A DNA stretch of 64,000 nucleotides from the NCBI GenBank assembly GCA_029976005.1, contig JARKOQ010000218.1, forward strand, positions 1 to 64,000, written 5' to 3'. This stretch comes from Aggregatilineales bacterium. Its GTDB lineage: Bacteria; Chloroflexota; Anaerolineae; Aggregatilineales; Ch27. The notes under the pieces are model-generated. The model had not been told where the DNA came from, searched no databases, and saw only the letters and a program-made list of their open reading frames with translations. Position 1 is the first letter of the stretch, and each line of letters begins with the position of its first letter. Below, one piece after another: positions 28,378 to 38,600 of the stretch. A program made the position numbers and the translations under genes.

Positions 28378-29187
28378 ATGGGCGAAGAACACCGGATCGT
28401 GATTCCGGGCATTCAAGACCGGGTTCCCGACGTCTGCGATTTCGTGGTCGCGGCCGCGCGGCGGGCCGGTCTGAACGAGCGGGCGATCTACCACTGCCAG
28501 ATGGCGGTCGACGAGGCCTGCACCAACGTCATCGAGCATGGCTTCGACAGCGCCGGGGTCGCCGGCCAGATCGAAGTCCTGTGTCGTGACGACGGTGAGA
28601 GCTACACCGTTCGCATCGCCGACAACAGTCCACCGTTCAACCCGCTCCTGCGCGATGACCCTGATCCGGATGCCCCACTAACCGACCGCGAGCCGGGCGG
28701 GTGGGGCATCTATTTCATCAAGAAGATGATGGACGCGGCCTCATACCATTATGAAGAGGGCCGCAACGTCCTCGTGATCGCCAAATTCAAGACGCCCTCG
28801 AACCTGCTGCAAGCCGAGAAGCCCCCGGCCGGCACCGAGACTCAGGTACGCGAGCTAGGCTCGCACATCTGGGCGATCACGCCGACCCAGACCCGGTTGG
28901 AATCCAACACGGCTCCGGCTTTTCAGACGGCCATGGACGCGCAGTTGGACGCCAGACGGCACTGGCTGATCGTGGACATGAGTCATGTCGGCTACATTTC
29001 GACCAGCGGCTTGAAAGTCCTGGTTGGGGCCTGGCGGCGTTCGCGGGACCTGGGTGGCAACGTGGTGCTTGCCGGACTGACTCCCCACGTGCTGGAAGTA
29101 TTCGAAACGGTCGGATTTGACCAGATATTCGAGATTTTCGAGTCTGTGCCCGAAGCCTTGGAGCACATGAGCAGCCAGATGGCTTGA
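28378..29187 (+). CDS. RsbW-like serine kinase fused to a C-terminal STAS domain
   Basis: A 269-residue two-domain protein. Residues 1-140 are a GHKL ATPase of the anti-sigma kinase type, with MAVDEACTNVIEHG (N box), DNSPPFNP (G1) and GGWGIYFIKKMMD (G2). Residues about 160-265 form a full STAS domain (DMSHVGYISTSGLKVL), with Thr209 at the usual phospho-Ser position. Fusing kinase and antagonist-like domain in one chain is not the classical layout, where they are separate. It may give intramolecular control. The encoded STAS at 28025 and the phosphatase at 29270 would complete the switch. No sigma factor gene is adjacent. Confidence 0.9.
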   Translation: MGEEHRIVIPGIQDRVPDVCDFVVAAARRAGLNERAIYHCQMAVDEACTNVIEHGFDSAGVAGQIEVLCRDDGESYTVRIADNSPPFNPLLRDDPDPDAPLTDREPGGWGIYFIKKMMDAASYHYEEGRNVLVIAKFKTPSNLLQAEKPPAGTETQVRELGSHIWAITPTQTRLESNTAPAFQTAMDAQLDARRHWLIVDMSHVGYISTSGLKVLVGAWRRSRDLGGNVVLAGLTPHVLEVFETVGFDQIFEIFESVPEALEHMSSQMA

Positions 29188-29269
29188 TCGCCGGAAAGGC
29201 CGTGATCGCGCCCGACCTGGCTGTGCCCAGACATGATTCTACTCACCCCGAAAAGACAGGTACCGCGTC

Positions 29270-32200
29270 TTGGAACCGCTTCACCTCGTGCTGGTTGTGA
29301 CTCTGGCTGGCCTGGCCGTGCTGGCGGGCTATGCCTTGCGCCAGCGCCGGCGGATCGAACCGTTGCGTCACAACGCGGCGCGTCTGAACAAGCTGGCGGG
29401 CATCGGCCAGGCCATCCTGGGGGCGCAGCTCCAGCTCGACGTGCTGTGTGAGGTCGTCTACCAGCAGGCCAGCCAGATCCTCGACACGCGCAACTTCCAG
29501 CTTGGCCTCTTTCAAGAAAATGACTACATCATCATGATCTGGTTCCGGGATGGCGCCCGCCTGCCCGGCCAGAACTTCCCCGGCGCGGCCAATGACGGTC
29601 TGGTGGGCTGGGTGCGCCGCACGGGCCAGGAACTGCTCGTCAACGACTTCGCCGAGGAGTGGGATCGCCTTCCCGCCAAGCCCAGCTACCGGGCCAGCCA
29701 TCCCAGCCGGTCGGCGCTCTTCGCGCCGCTGACCGCCGGGGGCGAGACCATCGGCGCCATCGTCGTCCAGAGCGATCAACCGCACGCCTTCCATCCCAGC
29801 GACCTGCAAACCCTGCTTGTGCTGACCAATCAGGCCGCCGGGGCGATCCGCAATGCCCGCCTGTTCGCTCAGGCCCAGGCCCGCAACCGCCAGCTTCAGT
29901 TGGTCAGCGAAGTCAGCCAGCAGGTCACCGCAGCCCAGCCCCTCCACGATCTCTTCCAACAGATCGTCTCCCTGATCCACCATACGTTCGGCTTCTACGC
30001 GGTCAACCTCTTTACCCTGGACGAGCGCGACAACGCCCTGGCGCTGCGCGCCAGCAGCCACCCCGGCTTTCAGGCCCTGGGACTGCGCGTCCCCACGGGT
30101 ACGGGCGTGGTCGGCTGGACGGCCCAGCATGGCCGGACGGCCGTCGTCTCCGACGTGACGCACGACGAGCGCTACATGGACGACGGCGTGCTGAGCGAGA
30201 CTCGCGCCGAATTGAGCGTCCCGCTGATGGTCGAGCGCCGGGTGATGGGCGTGCTGGACGTACAAAGCGACGCGATCGGGGCGTTTTCCCGCGACGACGT
30301 GATCGTCCTGGAGACCCTGGCCAGCCAGGTCGCACTGGCCTTGCAGGAGGCGGAGTCCTACGCGGCCGAACGCCGCCAGCGCGAACGCCTGAATGCGCTC
30401 TCGGAAGCCAGCCGGGCGGTCGTCTCCATCCTCAACATCGACGCCCTGCTGGATGAAGTCGTCGACCTCGTCACCGACTACTTCGGCTACGATCGCACCC
30501 ACATTTTCCTGCTGGAGGACGAACAACTCGTCTTCCGGGCCGGCAGCGGCGTGCACAGCGGGAAGTGGGCCATTGAGCGCCTGACCCATTCCCTGCATGG
30601 CCCTGGGATCATTGCCAAGGCCGCCCGCACCGGAATGCCGGTGATTTCCAACGACGTCACCCACGACCCGGATTACGTCCCCGGCCCCGGCGTCGAGGAT
30701 ACCCGCTCCGAGATGGCGATCCCGATCCGCATGAACCGCCAGACGCTCGGGGTCCTGGACATCCAGAGCACGGCCGCCGGAATCTTCACCAGTGAGGACG
30801 CCGGATTGGCCGAAGCCCTGGGCGATACCGTCGCCGTCGCCCTGCGCAATGCCACCCTGTACGCCCGCGAAAAACGCCGCCGCATCCTGGCCGAGTCGCT
30901 GCGCGAGGTCAGCACCGTCCTGGGGGCCAGCCTGGAGACGGACAATGTCCTGGACGGCATCCTGCAAGGTCTGAGCCGGGTCATCACGGTCGAAGCCTCG
31001 GTCATCGTCCTGTACGACGCGGACCTGAAGGCCTACCGGATTGGCGCGCTGCGCGACACCCACGCGCGTCCTGAGAGAGTCGGCCAGGTGATCTCGCTGG
31101 ACGAGGACCTCAAGACCAGCATCGAAACGATCTTCCACCAGGACGAGGATCCAGCCCAATCCAGCCGCCACGATCACATCGTCGTGCCCTTGAGCCTGGG
31201 GGAAGACCCGATCGGATACCTGGGAATCGATTATGTAGCCGGGCGCTTCTCCATGGATGACATGGAGATCGTCAATGCCTTCGCGACTCAGTCCGCGATC
31301 GCGATCGCCAACGCGCAGCTATACATGGCCCAGCGGGAAGAAGCCTGGATCTCGACCGCCCTGCTCCAGGTGGCCGAATCCACGGCCCGCGCGTCCAGCC
31401 TCGACGAGGTCCTCCAGACGGTCGCGCGGATCACGCCGCTGCTGGTGGGGGTCGAGTGGTGCGCGGTCATGCTGGCCGACCGGTCTGGCTTCCGCATGGT
31501 CGAGGTCGAAGGCATTGACCCGGAGGTAGCCCAGAAATTCGTCGGCATGCGCCTCCACACCGAAACCTGGCCGCCGCTGGGGACGATGCTCTCCACCGGC
31601 GAGACGGTCGTGCTCAACCGGTCGGAGATCGTGCGCCCGCCGGAGCTAGGCCCCGACATCAACCTCGATATCAACCAGGGGATCATGATGCCCCTCTACG
31701 CCAAGGGCGAGATCGTGGGAGCGCTGCTGATCGGCCAGCAGACCGATGAAGCGCTGAGCACGCGCAAGATCGAGCTGATCGGCGGGATTGCCAACCAGGC
31801 CGCCCTCGCCATTGAGAGCACCCAGCTCTATGCGGCCCAGCAAGAAGAAGCCTGGGTGACCACCGCCCTGCTCCAGGTGGCCCAGGCGGTCAACGCCCAG
31901 GTTGCGCTGGATTCCACGCTGGAAACGGTCGCCCGCCTGACACCGCTGCTGGTCGGCGTGTTGCGCTGCATCGTGCTACCCTGGGACGAGCGCCGCGCCT
32001 GTTTCGCCGGCGCGGTCTCCTACGGTCTGCCCGCGGAGACGGCCGCCGACCTGGAGGGTCAGGAGATTTACCCGGACCAGCACAGCTACTTCGAGATTCT
32101 CAGCCAGGCGACGGCTCCCGTGGCCTGCGGCGCGGGGGCAGCCCACGACATGCCGCCCCTGCTCGGCCGTCTGTTCGACTCCCCGGCCGTGCTTGGCCTG

Positions 32201-33118
32201 CCGCTCACCGCGCAGTCCAAGCTGGTCGGCGTCATGCTGGTCGATCACCCCACCCCCGGCCAGCCCATCGACCAGCGGCGGCTGAACATCCTGACCGGCA
32301 TCGCCTCCCAGACCGCGTTGGCGATCGAGACCAACCGTCTCCAGGCCGCTGTGGCCGAGCGCCAGCGCCTGGAGCAGGAACTGGAAGTCGCCAAGAACAT
32401 CCAGACCAGTTTCCTGCCGGACAACGCGCCCTCGATCCCCGGCTGGGACGTGGCCGCCTACTACCGCGCGGCGCGCATGGTCGGCGGCGACTTCTACGAT
32501 TTCATCCAGCTTCCCAATAATACCTGGGGGCTGGTCGTGGCCGACGTGGCCGACAAGGGAATGCCCGCCGCGCTTTACATGGCCCTGTGTCGCACCATCC
32601 TGCGCGCGACCGCGCGCAGCCGCACGGACCCCGCCGTGACCCTGACGCGCGTCAACGAACTGCTTCTGGCTGACACGCGCTCCGACCTGTTCGTGACGAT
32701 GTGGTACGCCATCTGGGACCCGGCCGACGGCCGAATCACCTTCTCCAGCGCCGGGCACAACCCGCCGCTCGTTGTCCGGGACGATGGCCAGGCCACCCAG
32801 ACTCTGCGCCTCAAGGGGATCGCCCTGGGCGTGCTGGAGACAATCAAGCTTCAGACGGAGACCATCTACCTGAAGCCCGGCGATACGCTCGTCCTGTACA
32901 CGGATGGGGTGACCGAGGCGCGATCGAAGGATGGGCAGCAGTTCGGCATCCACAGCCTCGAAGAATCCAGCCGGCGCTGTTGCGATGGCTCGGCTGGGAC
33001 CATCATCGACACCATCATCGAAGCTCTGGACGACCACACCGGCGACGAGCCGCCCTTCGACGACCTGACGGTCGTGGTGGTACGCTGCATCGGTCCGCTG
33101 ACGACTCAGCCGGATTGA
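29270..33118 (+). CDS. Six-GAF-domain PP2C (SpoIIE/RsbU-type) phosphatase
   Basis: A 1282-residue regulator. A short hydrophobic N-terminus (about 5-21) is followed by six tandem GAF domains, roughly 30-200, 205-370, 372-540, 541-690, 695-850 and 855-1020. GAF5 and GAF6 open almost identically (AWISTALLQVAE, AWVTTALLQVAQ), a sign of internal duplication. A helical linker leads to a SpoIIE-type PP2C domain (about 1045-1275) with GGDFYDF, VADVADKGMPAAL, YTDGVTEA and DDLTVVVV, the metal ligands. Such enzymes dephosphorylate STAS proteins. The TTG start has a weak site (GACAGG, about 10 bases upstream); GTG at 29288 is possible. Confidence 0.9.
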   Translation: MEPLHLVLVVTLAGLAVLAGYALRQRRRIEPLRHNAARLNKLAGIGQAILGAQLQLDVLCEVVYQQASQILDTRNFQLGLFQENDYIIMIWFRDGARLPGQNFPGAANDGLVGWVRRTGQELLVNDFAEEWDRLPAKPSYRASHPSRSALFAPLTAGGETIGAIVVQSDQPHAFHPSDLQTLLVLTNQAAGAIRNARLFAQAQARNRQLQLVSEVSQQVTAAQPLHDLFQQIVSLIHHTFGFYAVNLFTLDERDNALALRASSHPGFQALGLRVPTGTGVVGWTAQHGRTAVVSDVTHDERYMDDGVLSETRAELSVPLMVERRVMGVLDVQSDAIGAFSRDDVIVLETLASQVALALQEAESYAAERRQRERLNALSEASRAVVSILNIDALLDEVVDLVTDYFGYDRTHIFLLEDEQLVFRAGSGVHSGKWAIERLTHSLHGPGIIAKAARTGMPVISNDVTHDPDYVPGPGVEDTRSEMAIPIRMNRQTLGVLDIQSTAAGIFTSEDAGLAEALGDTVAVALRNATLYAREKRRRILAESLREVSTVLGASLETDNVLDGILQGLSRVITVEASVIVLYDADLKAYRIGALRDTHARPERVGQVISLDEDLKTSIETIFHQDEDPAQSSRHDHIVVPLSLGEDPIGYLGIDYVAGRFSMDDMEIVNAFATQSAIAIANAQLYMAQREEAWISTALLQVAESTARASSLDEVLQTVARITPLLVGVEWCAVMLADRSGFRMVEVEGIDPEVAQKFVGMRLHTETWPPLGTMLSTGETVVLNRSEIVRPPELGPDINLDINQGIMMPLYAKGEIVGALLIGQQTDEALSTRKIELIGGIANQAALAIESTQLYAAQQEEAWVTTALLQVAQAVNAQVALDSTLETVARLTPLLVGVLRCIVLPWDERRACFAGAVSYGLPAETAADLEGQEIYPDQHSYFEILSQATAPVACGAGAAHDMPPLLGRLFDSPAVLGLPLTAQSKLVGVMLVDHPTPGQPIDQRRLNILTGIASQTALAIETNRLQAAVAERQRLEQELEVAKNIQTSFLPDNAPSIPGWDVAAYYRAARMVGGDFYDFIQLPNNTWGLVVADVADKGMPAALYMALCRTILRATARSRTDPAVTLTRVNELLLADTRSDLFVTMWYAIWDPADGRITFSSAGHNPPLVVRDDGQATQTLRLKGIALGVLETIKLQTETIYLKPGDTLVLYTDGVTEARSKDGQQFGIHSLEESSRRCCDGSAGTIIDTIIEALDDHTGDEPPFDDLTVVVVRCIGPLTTQPD

Positions 33119-33163
33119 TCTCACGCCTCTCACGACCGAAATCACGCTGTCACGGCCGCTAGA

Positions 33164-34795
33164 CTACTGCGTGGCGGCTGGCGCGGCGGTTCGCCAGGAG
33201 TCGATATCGTTGAGGTTGGTGGCTTCAGCCGAGGGCGGCCGGAACAGATCGCATGACTGGGCGAGTTCCGGCAGATCGGTCCGGCGCGACACTTCCGCCT
33301 GCTCCGGACTGAAATAGTTCCAGGCCGCGCGCGAAATCTCCTCGATCAGAGGCCAGGCACGGGTGTAGTCGAAGAACTCGCCGGATTCCCACACGAACAC
33401 CGCAATGATGTAATTTCGGCCGTTGGGCGGGAAAACGATCCCGGCGTCGGCGTGGACGTTGTACAGCCAGCCGTTCTTGTGGGCGATGCGCGTCCCGGCC
33501 GGGATTCCGCCCTGAAGCAGCCGTTCGAGGTTGTTGGCGCTCATCACTTCCAGCATTTGCTGGCATTCGGTCTGGTTGTATTCGCCGTTGGGGTAGGCCA
33601 GCCGCAACCCGCTGCCGTAAGTGGCGCAGTCGTAAATCATCATCAGCAGCGTGCCCAGGTCTTCGGCGGTCGTCTGGTTGTACAGGTCGGGATCGGTATT
33701 GAAGCGCGGATTGGGGTGCGTCTGCGGAATCGGATTGGAACCGAGCACCTGCCCTTCGACCCCCAGATCGAAAGGCGCGGTGATGTAGGTATTGCGCGCA
33801 CCCAGATAACGGGTGTTGTCGGTCACGTATTGCAGCCCGGCGAAAATGTCATCCTCGCCCATGATTTGCATCAGCAGGTTGGACGACGAGTTGTTGCTGC
33901 ACAGCAGGGAGTTGACCAGCAGCCAGGCTTCATCCTGACTCAGCGCGAAGTCCTTGAACTTGTAGTAGGCCAGCATGATAGGAATTTTGACTGTGCTGGC
34001 CGCCGAAAAGGCCACGTCCCCATTCAGGTTGATTTCCTCGCCGGTGGTCAGATCCATGATGTAGACCGACGCGACCGTGGTTTGCCCATCGTAGATGAAG
34101 CCCTGAGCGTCCAGGTAGGCCACGATCATCTCCCGCAGGGCTTGCAGGCCGTTATCGATCGGGTTAGCCTGGATCACCGGCAGGTCGATGACCCGGTTGA
34201 CCGGATCGTGAAGCGCCTGATCGACCAGCCGCATCGCAGCATCCACGTCCAGGGTGTAGCCCGGCGTCCCCATCTCGAAGGTCAGGGTAGCCAGGGCCGG
34301 CTGGGGCGTCCCCGGCGGCCGGTCGTAGCGCGCCGCGATACCTTCCAGGAAGGTGCGTACCAGCCCTTCCTGGTACTGGGCCGAGAGCGCGACGTTGATC
34401 GGCTCCACCGGTCTGCGCCACAGGTAGTTCCAGAAGGCCAGCCAGTAGTTCGAGTCATCCGTGCTGCGGGCCAACGCCTCGGCCAGCATCGTCTCGCTGT
34501 TGGTGCGGAAGCCCACGGACGCCGGATCGAGCTGAATTGGGCTGCCCTCGTAGCGCAGCTCGATAGGCTGCGTGTAAGCCTGTTCCCAGCGCGTCTGGGC
34601 CTCGACCGAAGTCAGCCCGCCGACCGCGACCTGGGCGACGGTAATATCGGATTGCAGCCGGTCGCGAGTCTGGCTGAATCCAATCAGCTCGACCGCGAAC
34701 AGCAGCAACGCCCCCATCAGGCACAGCACCGAGACGATCTCCAGCAAGGGCAGGCGCACCCGCCGCCGGTTATTGGAAAACGTCGAAAGGCTCAT
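33164..34795 (-). CDS. Membrane-anchored class A beta-lactamase-like serine hydrolase with YoaR/PG-binding domain
   Basis: A 543-residue exported protein. One membrane segment (about 18-38) precedes a VanW/YoaR-type peptidoglycan-binding-like region (DITVAQVAVGGLTSVEAQ; PIQLDPASVGFRTN). A beta-lactamase2-type domain begins near 245. Its catalytic STVK motif is at Ser267. The SDN motif reads CSNNSSSN, and the KTG motif reads HKNGW. With Thr replaced by Asn in KTG and Asp by Asn in SDN, it may be a peptidase or non-antibiotic enzyme rather than a resistance enzyme. The ATG at 34795 overlaps the NUDIX stop (ATGA), so the two are coupled. The frame upstream to 35092 is a shadow. Confidence 0.82.
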   Translation of the reverse strand: MSLSTFSNNRRRVRLPLLEIVSVLCLMGALLLFAVELIGFSQTRDRLQSDITVAQVAVGGLTSVEAQTRWEQAYTQPIELRYEGSPIQLDPASVGFRTNSETMLAEALARSTDDSNYWLAFWNYLWRRPVEPINVALSAQYQEGLVRTFLEGIAARYDRPPGTPQPALATLTFEMGTPGYTLDVDAAMRLVDQALHDPVNRVIDLPVIQANPIDNGLQALREMIVAYLDAQGFIYDGQTTVASVYIMDLTTGEEINLNGDVAFSAASTVKIPIMLAYYKFKDFALSQDEAWLLVNSLLCSNNSSSNLLMQIMGEDDIFAGLQYVTDNTRYLGARNTYITAPFDLGVEGQVLGSNPIPQTHPNPRFNTDPDLYNQTTAEDLGTLLMMIYDCATYGSGLRLAYPNGEYNQTECQQMLEVMSANNLERLLQGGIPAGTRIAHKNGWLYNVHADAGIVFPPNGRNYIIAVFVWESGEFFDYTRAWPLIEEISRAAWNYFSPEQAEVSRRTDLPELAQSCDLFRPPSAEATNLNDIDSWRTAAPAATQ

Positions 34796-35274
34796 TGCAT
34801 CGCCTCCCACAGGCGATAGGCCTGCTGAATCGCGCCGCTGTGAAACGAAAACAGGGGCGGCAGCGCCTCCCGCTCGGCCCACTGGTAGGCAAGGATTTCG
34901 CCGCTCAGGCGAATGTGCCCGCCGATCAGGCTGCACAGGAAAGCCACATCCAGGTGAGTCGCGTAGTCTCCAAGATCGATTCGCAGCGGCATCTCGACTT
35001 TCACCTCCAGGCCCGTCTCCTCCCGCAGCTCGCGCACGACGGCGCGCTCCGGCGATTCGCGGCGTCCTACCCAGCCGCCCGGCAGTCCCCATGGAAAGGT
35101 CGGATGGAACACGTGCTCAAGCAGGAGCACCCGCCCGGACTCGTCCAGCACCACCCCCACCGCGCCTACAGTATATCGGGCCTGGGTCAGCGCCCACACT
35201 CGTTGACCGGCCGCCCCAACCCAGGGAAAGCGCCTGAACATCCCGGCGACGGCCGTCTTGAGTTGGGGTGGCAT
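34792..35274 (-). CDS. NUDIX hydrolase
   Basis: A 160-residue NUDIX enzyme. The Nudix box runs from GGWVGRRESPERAVV (Gly67 on) to RELREETGL, matching G-x5-E-x7-REUxEExGU with its metal-binding Glu residues. These enzymes cleave nucleoside diphosphates linked to another group (ADP-ribose, dNTP, CoA or similar); the substrate is not visible. The N-terminal ~32 residues are helical and basic. The ATG follows GGAGGAT. The stop overlaps the start of the next gene by 4 bases (ATGA). Confidence 0.92.
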   Translation of the reverse strand: MPPQLKTAVAGMFRRFPWVGAAGQRVWALTQARYTVGAVGVVLDESGRVLLLEHVFHPTFPWGLPGGWVGRRESPERAVVRELREETGLEVKVEMPLRIDLGDYATHLDVAFLCSLIGGHIRLSGEILAYQWAEREALPPLFSFHSGAIQQAYRLWEAMQ

Positions 35275-35306
35275 GTCCTATCCTCCGTCCGTGCGTTCAT
35301 GCAAAC

Positions 35307-35333
35307 GGGGGGACGGCGTCCTCCCGTCCCCCC
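35307..35333 (-). other. GC hairpin upstream of the NUDIX gene
   Basis: GGGGGGACG pairs perfectly with CGTCCCCCC around a 9-nt loop, 33 bases upstream of the NUDIX start. On the minus strand the 3' arm is followed by GTTTGC, too short for a good terminator. It would lie in the 5' leader of the NUDIX mRNA. Confidence 0.35.
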
Positions 35334-35494
35334 AGGAATATCGGGGAGTCTAGCGCGGCCCCCGCCGCGCGTCAAACCTGGCGAGGGCCAGCGCATCAAC
35401 AGCAAACTGAACCGCGAGGAAAGGCAAAACAGAGCGAAGATCATGCGCCGGATACGCCAGGTTACGCAGGAACGATTTGACAGCCCGATTTTTC

Positions 35495-35532
35495 ATCTGC
35501 GTTCTCTGCATCCTCCGCGGCGAGAGGCTTTT
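35495..35532 (+). repeat. Dispersed intergenic repeat, copy 1
   Basis: A segment reading CTGCGTTCTCTGCATCCTCC then GCGGCGAGAGGCTTTT. A closely related segment is at 52436-52479. The core, 'TCTCTGCGTCCTCTGCGG(T/C)GAGA'-like, is in intergenic DNA both times. Confidence 0.4.
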
Positions 35533-35592
35533 CCGGCCTGGTGCGATAGCCCTGACCGCAGCCAGGGCGATCCGGTGCAAAACACCGCCCTG

Positions 35593-35601
35593 TGCTATAC
35601 T
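35593..35601 (+). promoter_or_regulatory. Extended -10 promoter of the kinase-like gene
   Basis: TGCTATACT, 42 bases upstream of the GTG start at 35643. No good -35. Confidence 0.6.
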
Positions 35602-35642
35602 GCGTAACGAAAATGGGTGCTACCCCTGTGGAGGGCAACCTG

Positions 35643-38600
35643 GTGTCAGAGTATTTGAACTTGTTTGTTTATGCTCCCGGTAATCTGCTGTATTTTGTCG
35701 GGCTGATCTTCTTCACCTACGCGGCCCTTCTCATGGTGATCGAGCAGAGCCTGCGCGGCCCGGAGGAACGCGCCAGCCGCCGCTACCGGCTGGCGCTGCT
35801 GGGCATCATGTTCGCGCTGATTGCGATGCTGATCACGGCGGGGGTGGCCCAATTCAACCGGCTCGACGCCACGGCCATCCTCCCTCCGCTGGAACTGGCC
35901 GTCTACACCCTGATCGTCCTCCTGACCGGCTGGGCCTTCGTCTCGGCGGAAAGCACCGCACGCCGACCATGGAACGTCGCATTAGGCGTGCTGCTGCTGG
36001 CCCTGATCGCCGGGTATGGCTATTCCGCCGTGGAGTGGTATCGCCAGGCTCCGTTAAGCCTGATCGACTTTAACGCGACTCCCCTGGCCCTGGCCTGGAC
36101 CTTCATTCCCGGACTGCTGGCCCTGATCTTCGCCCTGGTGCTCTTGCTGCGCGTGCGCGCCATTCCGAACGCGCCGCTCAAGCTGGTCTACTTCCTGGTG
36201 GTGCTGGCCGGCTACGTTTACACCGTCGCCCAGATCGTCAACGAGAGCCTCACAGGTTTTTACATGGGATCGCTACGAGCCACGTTCCTGCTGGCCATGC
36301 CGATCCTTGCCATCGTGGTCTATCGCCTGATCGTATCCCGCTTGGCGGCCGCCTCCGAGATAGCAGCCGGCCCGCAACAAACCGCCGCTCTCAAGGTCAG
36401 GCCAGCCCGTCCACGGCCGGTTGATGCCCCGGCAGCCACCGCCCCGGCCGAACGCGAGGCGACGCTGCTCCTGCGCGCACTGGGCGGCATGCTCTCCAGC
36501 ACGCAGCCGGCCGACCTGCCGCGCCAGGTAATCGCCGCCACAGCCGAGGCCCTGAAAGCCGACGTGATCGCCCTGGCGACCTTGAAGAATAGCGCCTGGC
36601 TCGACATCGTGAGCGTCTACGACAACATCCGCCAGAAGCCCCTCCAGGGGATGTCGATCAATCTGGACGAACAGCCCACCCTGGCCAGCGCGATCGAACA
36701 CCGGACGCAGCGGGTGATGCATCCCGTCCGCAACCGGGAGGAAATGGCCGACCTCTACACGCGCCTGGACGTGCCTCAGGCCAATCCGCTGGGGGCCTGC
36801 TACTTCCAGCCCCTTCAGGAAAACGGACAGGTCTTCGCCGTCCTGATCGTGGCCTTCCCCTATACCTCCCGCGAACTGCGCGAGAGTGAAATCCACCTGC
36901 TCGAAGGGCTGGGACCGATTGCCAGCAAGCTCCTCTCACTGAGCCAGAACGCCGGGCAAAAGACCTCCGAAGATACCGGCGAGCTGGTTCTGGCCCAGGT
37001 CAGCGGGGATGCGGCGGAGCTGGAGGCCGCGTCCCTGGCCCGCCAGCAGATGCAGCAAAGCCTGGAGATGGTGCGCGACCAGACGAACAACCTGAGCAAC
37101 ATCGTGCGCGATCTCAAGATCGAACTGGAAACCGAGCGCGGCCGGGTCGCCGAAGTCCTGGCGAACGACGAGGACACGCTGTCGATCTCCCAACAGATCA
37201 TGGCCCTCAGCCAGGAAGGCCATGAGATTCAGCAGGAGCGCGACAACCTGGCCAGCGAGCTTCATGAAGCGCGCACGACCCTGGTCGGGGCCACTGCCGG
37301 GACAGACAACGAGTTATACCGCAACATCATCGACATGCTCAGCCGGGAGCAAAAGGAACTGGAGGCCCAGAAAGCCCACCTGGAGCAGCAAATCGCCACC
37401 CTGCGCGAGCAAACCAGCGACATGTTCCTGGTTCCCGCCTCAATCCAGCACACGCTCAAATCCATCGCCGAGGAAAAGAACCGCCTCGCCGCCGAGCGTG
37501 ACGCTATCTCCTCCGAGCTTTCGGACGTCAAGAGCGAACTGGAACTCCTGGGGATCGACGGCGGCGTGGCCGGGCTGGCCTTGATTCTGGGCCAGCTCTA
37601 CGAGGAACGCGATCAGCTTCGCGCCCAGGTCACCAAACTCTCGGCCACGCGGGCCGCGGCCCAGGCCAGCGAGCAGACGGAAGCCCAGGTCCAGGGCCTT
37701 CAAGAGGAACTGTCACGGGTGGCGGCGGATCGAGAAGCAGCCGTCAAGCAGCGTGACACCCTGCGCGCCGAACGGGCCGAGTGGCAGGAGGAGCGCGCGC
37801 GCTGGCAGGATCAGCGTCAGCGCCTCGGCCAGCAGATCAACAGCATCCAGAAACAAATCAAGGAACTGGCCGCCCAGCGCGACCGGGCCTTGAAGGAACG
37901 CAATACAGTCGCCGAGCGCCATACCCGCCTCCAGGAGGAGCGCGACCGTCTGGCGGCCGAGCGAGCCACCCTTCAAACCGAACGCGACCAGCTTCTGGCC
38001 CGCCTGGAAGGCGACCGGGAACTGCTGGAGCAGTTTGGCGCGGATGGCATCGGCACGCTGAAAGGCATGATCGACGACCTGACGGCCGAGCGCAGCAACC
38101 TGGAACGCCAGTTGCTCAAGGCCCAAGGCGACCTCGAACTCCTCGAAGGCCGGCTCCAGGCCCTGGATCGCACCATGGAGCGCCATCCAGAGTTGCGCGA
38201 CCGGCCCAGCCTGCCCGAAGACCCGGCCGTGATCCTCTCCGTTGCCCAGGAGCTTCGCACCCCGATGAGTTCCATCATCGGCTACACCGATCTACTGCTG
38301 GGCGAATCGGTTGGCATCCTGGGAGCGCTCCAGCGCAAGTTCCTCCAGCGTGTCAAGGCCAACATCGAGCGCCTCGGCAGCCTGGTCGAAGACCTGGTGA
38401 GCATCATCGCGCTGGATACCGGCCAGATCAACCTGTCCTCGGAACCGGTCAACATCCTGGAGCTGCTGGACGAAGCCATCATGAACGCCGGAACCCAGTT
38501 CCGCGAGAAGGGGATCACGCTCAATCTCGACCTCGACCCCGATACCCCGCCGATCCAGGTCGACCGGGACGCCATGCAGCAGGTCATCGGCCAGTTGCTC

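Larger units (their letters stand above)
35275..35642. other. 368-bp divergent intergenic region
   Basis: Between the minus-strand NUDIX gene and the plus-strand kinase-like gene. It contains a GC hairpin (35307-35333), a fragment of a dispersed intergenic repeat (35495-35532) and the extended -10 promoter at 35593-35601. Short frames inside are Arg/Pro-rich shadows and were not called. Confidence 0.5.

Noticed and set aside
29243-31177. 644-codon minus-strand frame
   Set aside because: Antisense to the GAF-PP2C gene; composition is that of a GC-rich shadow and there is no motif.
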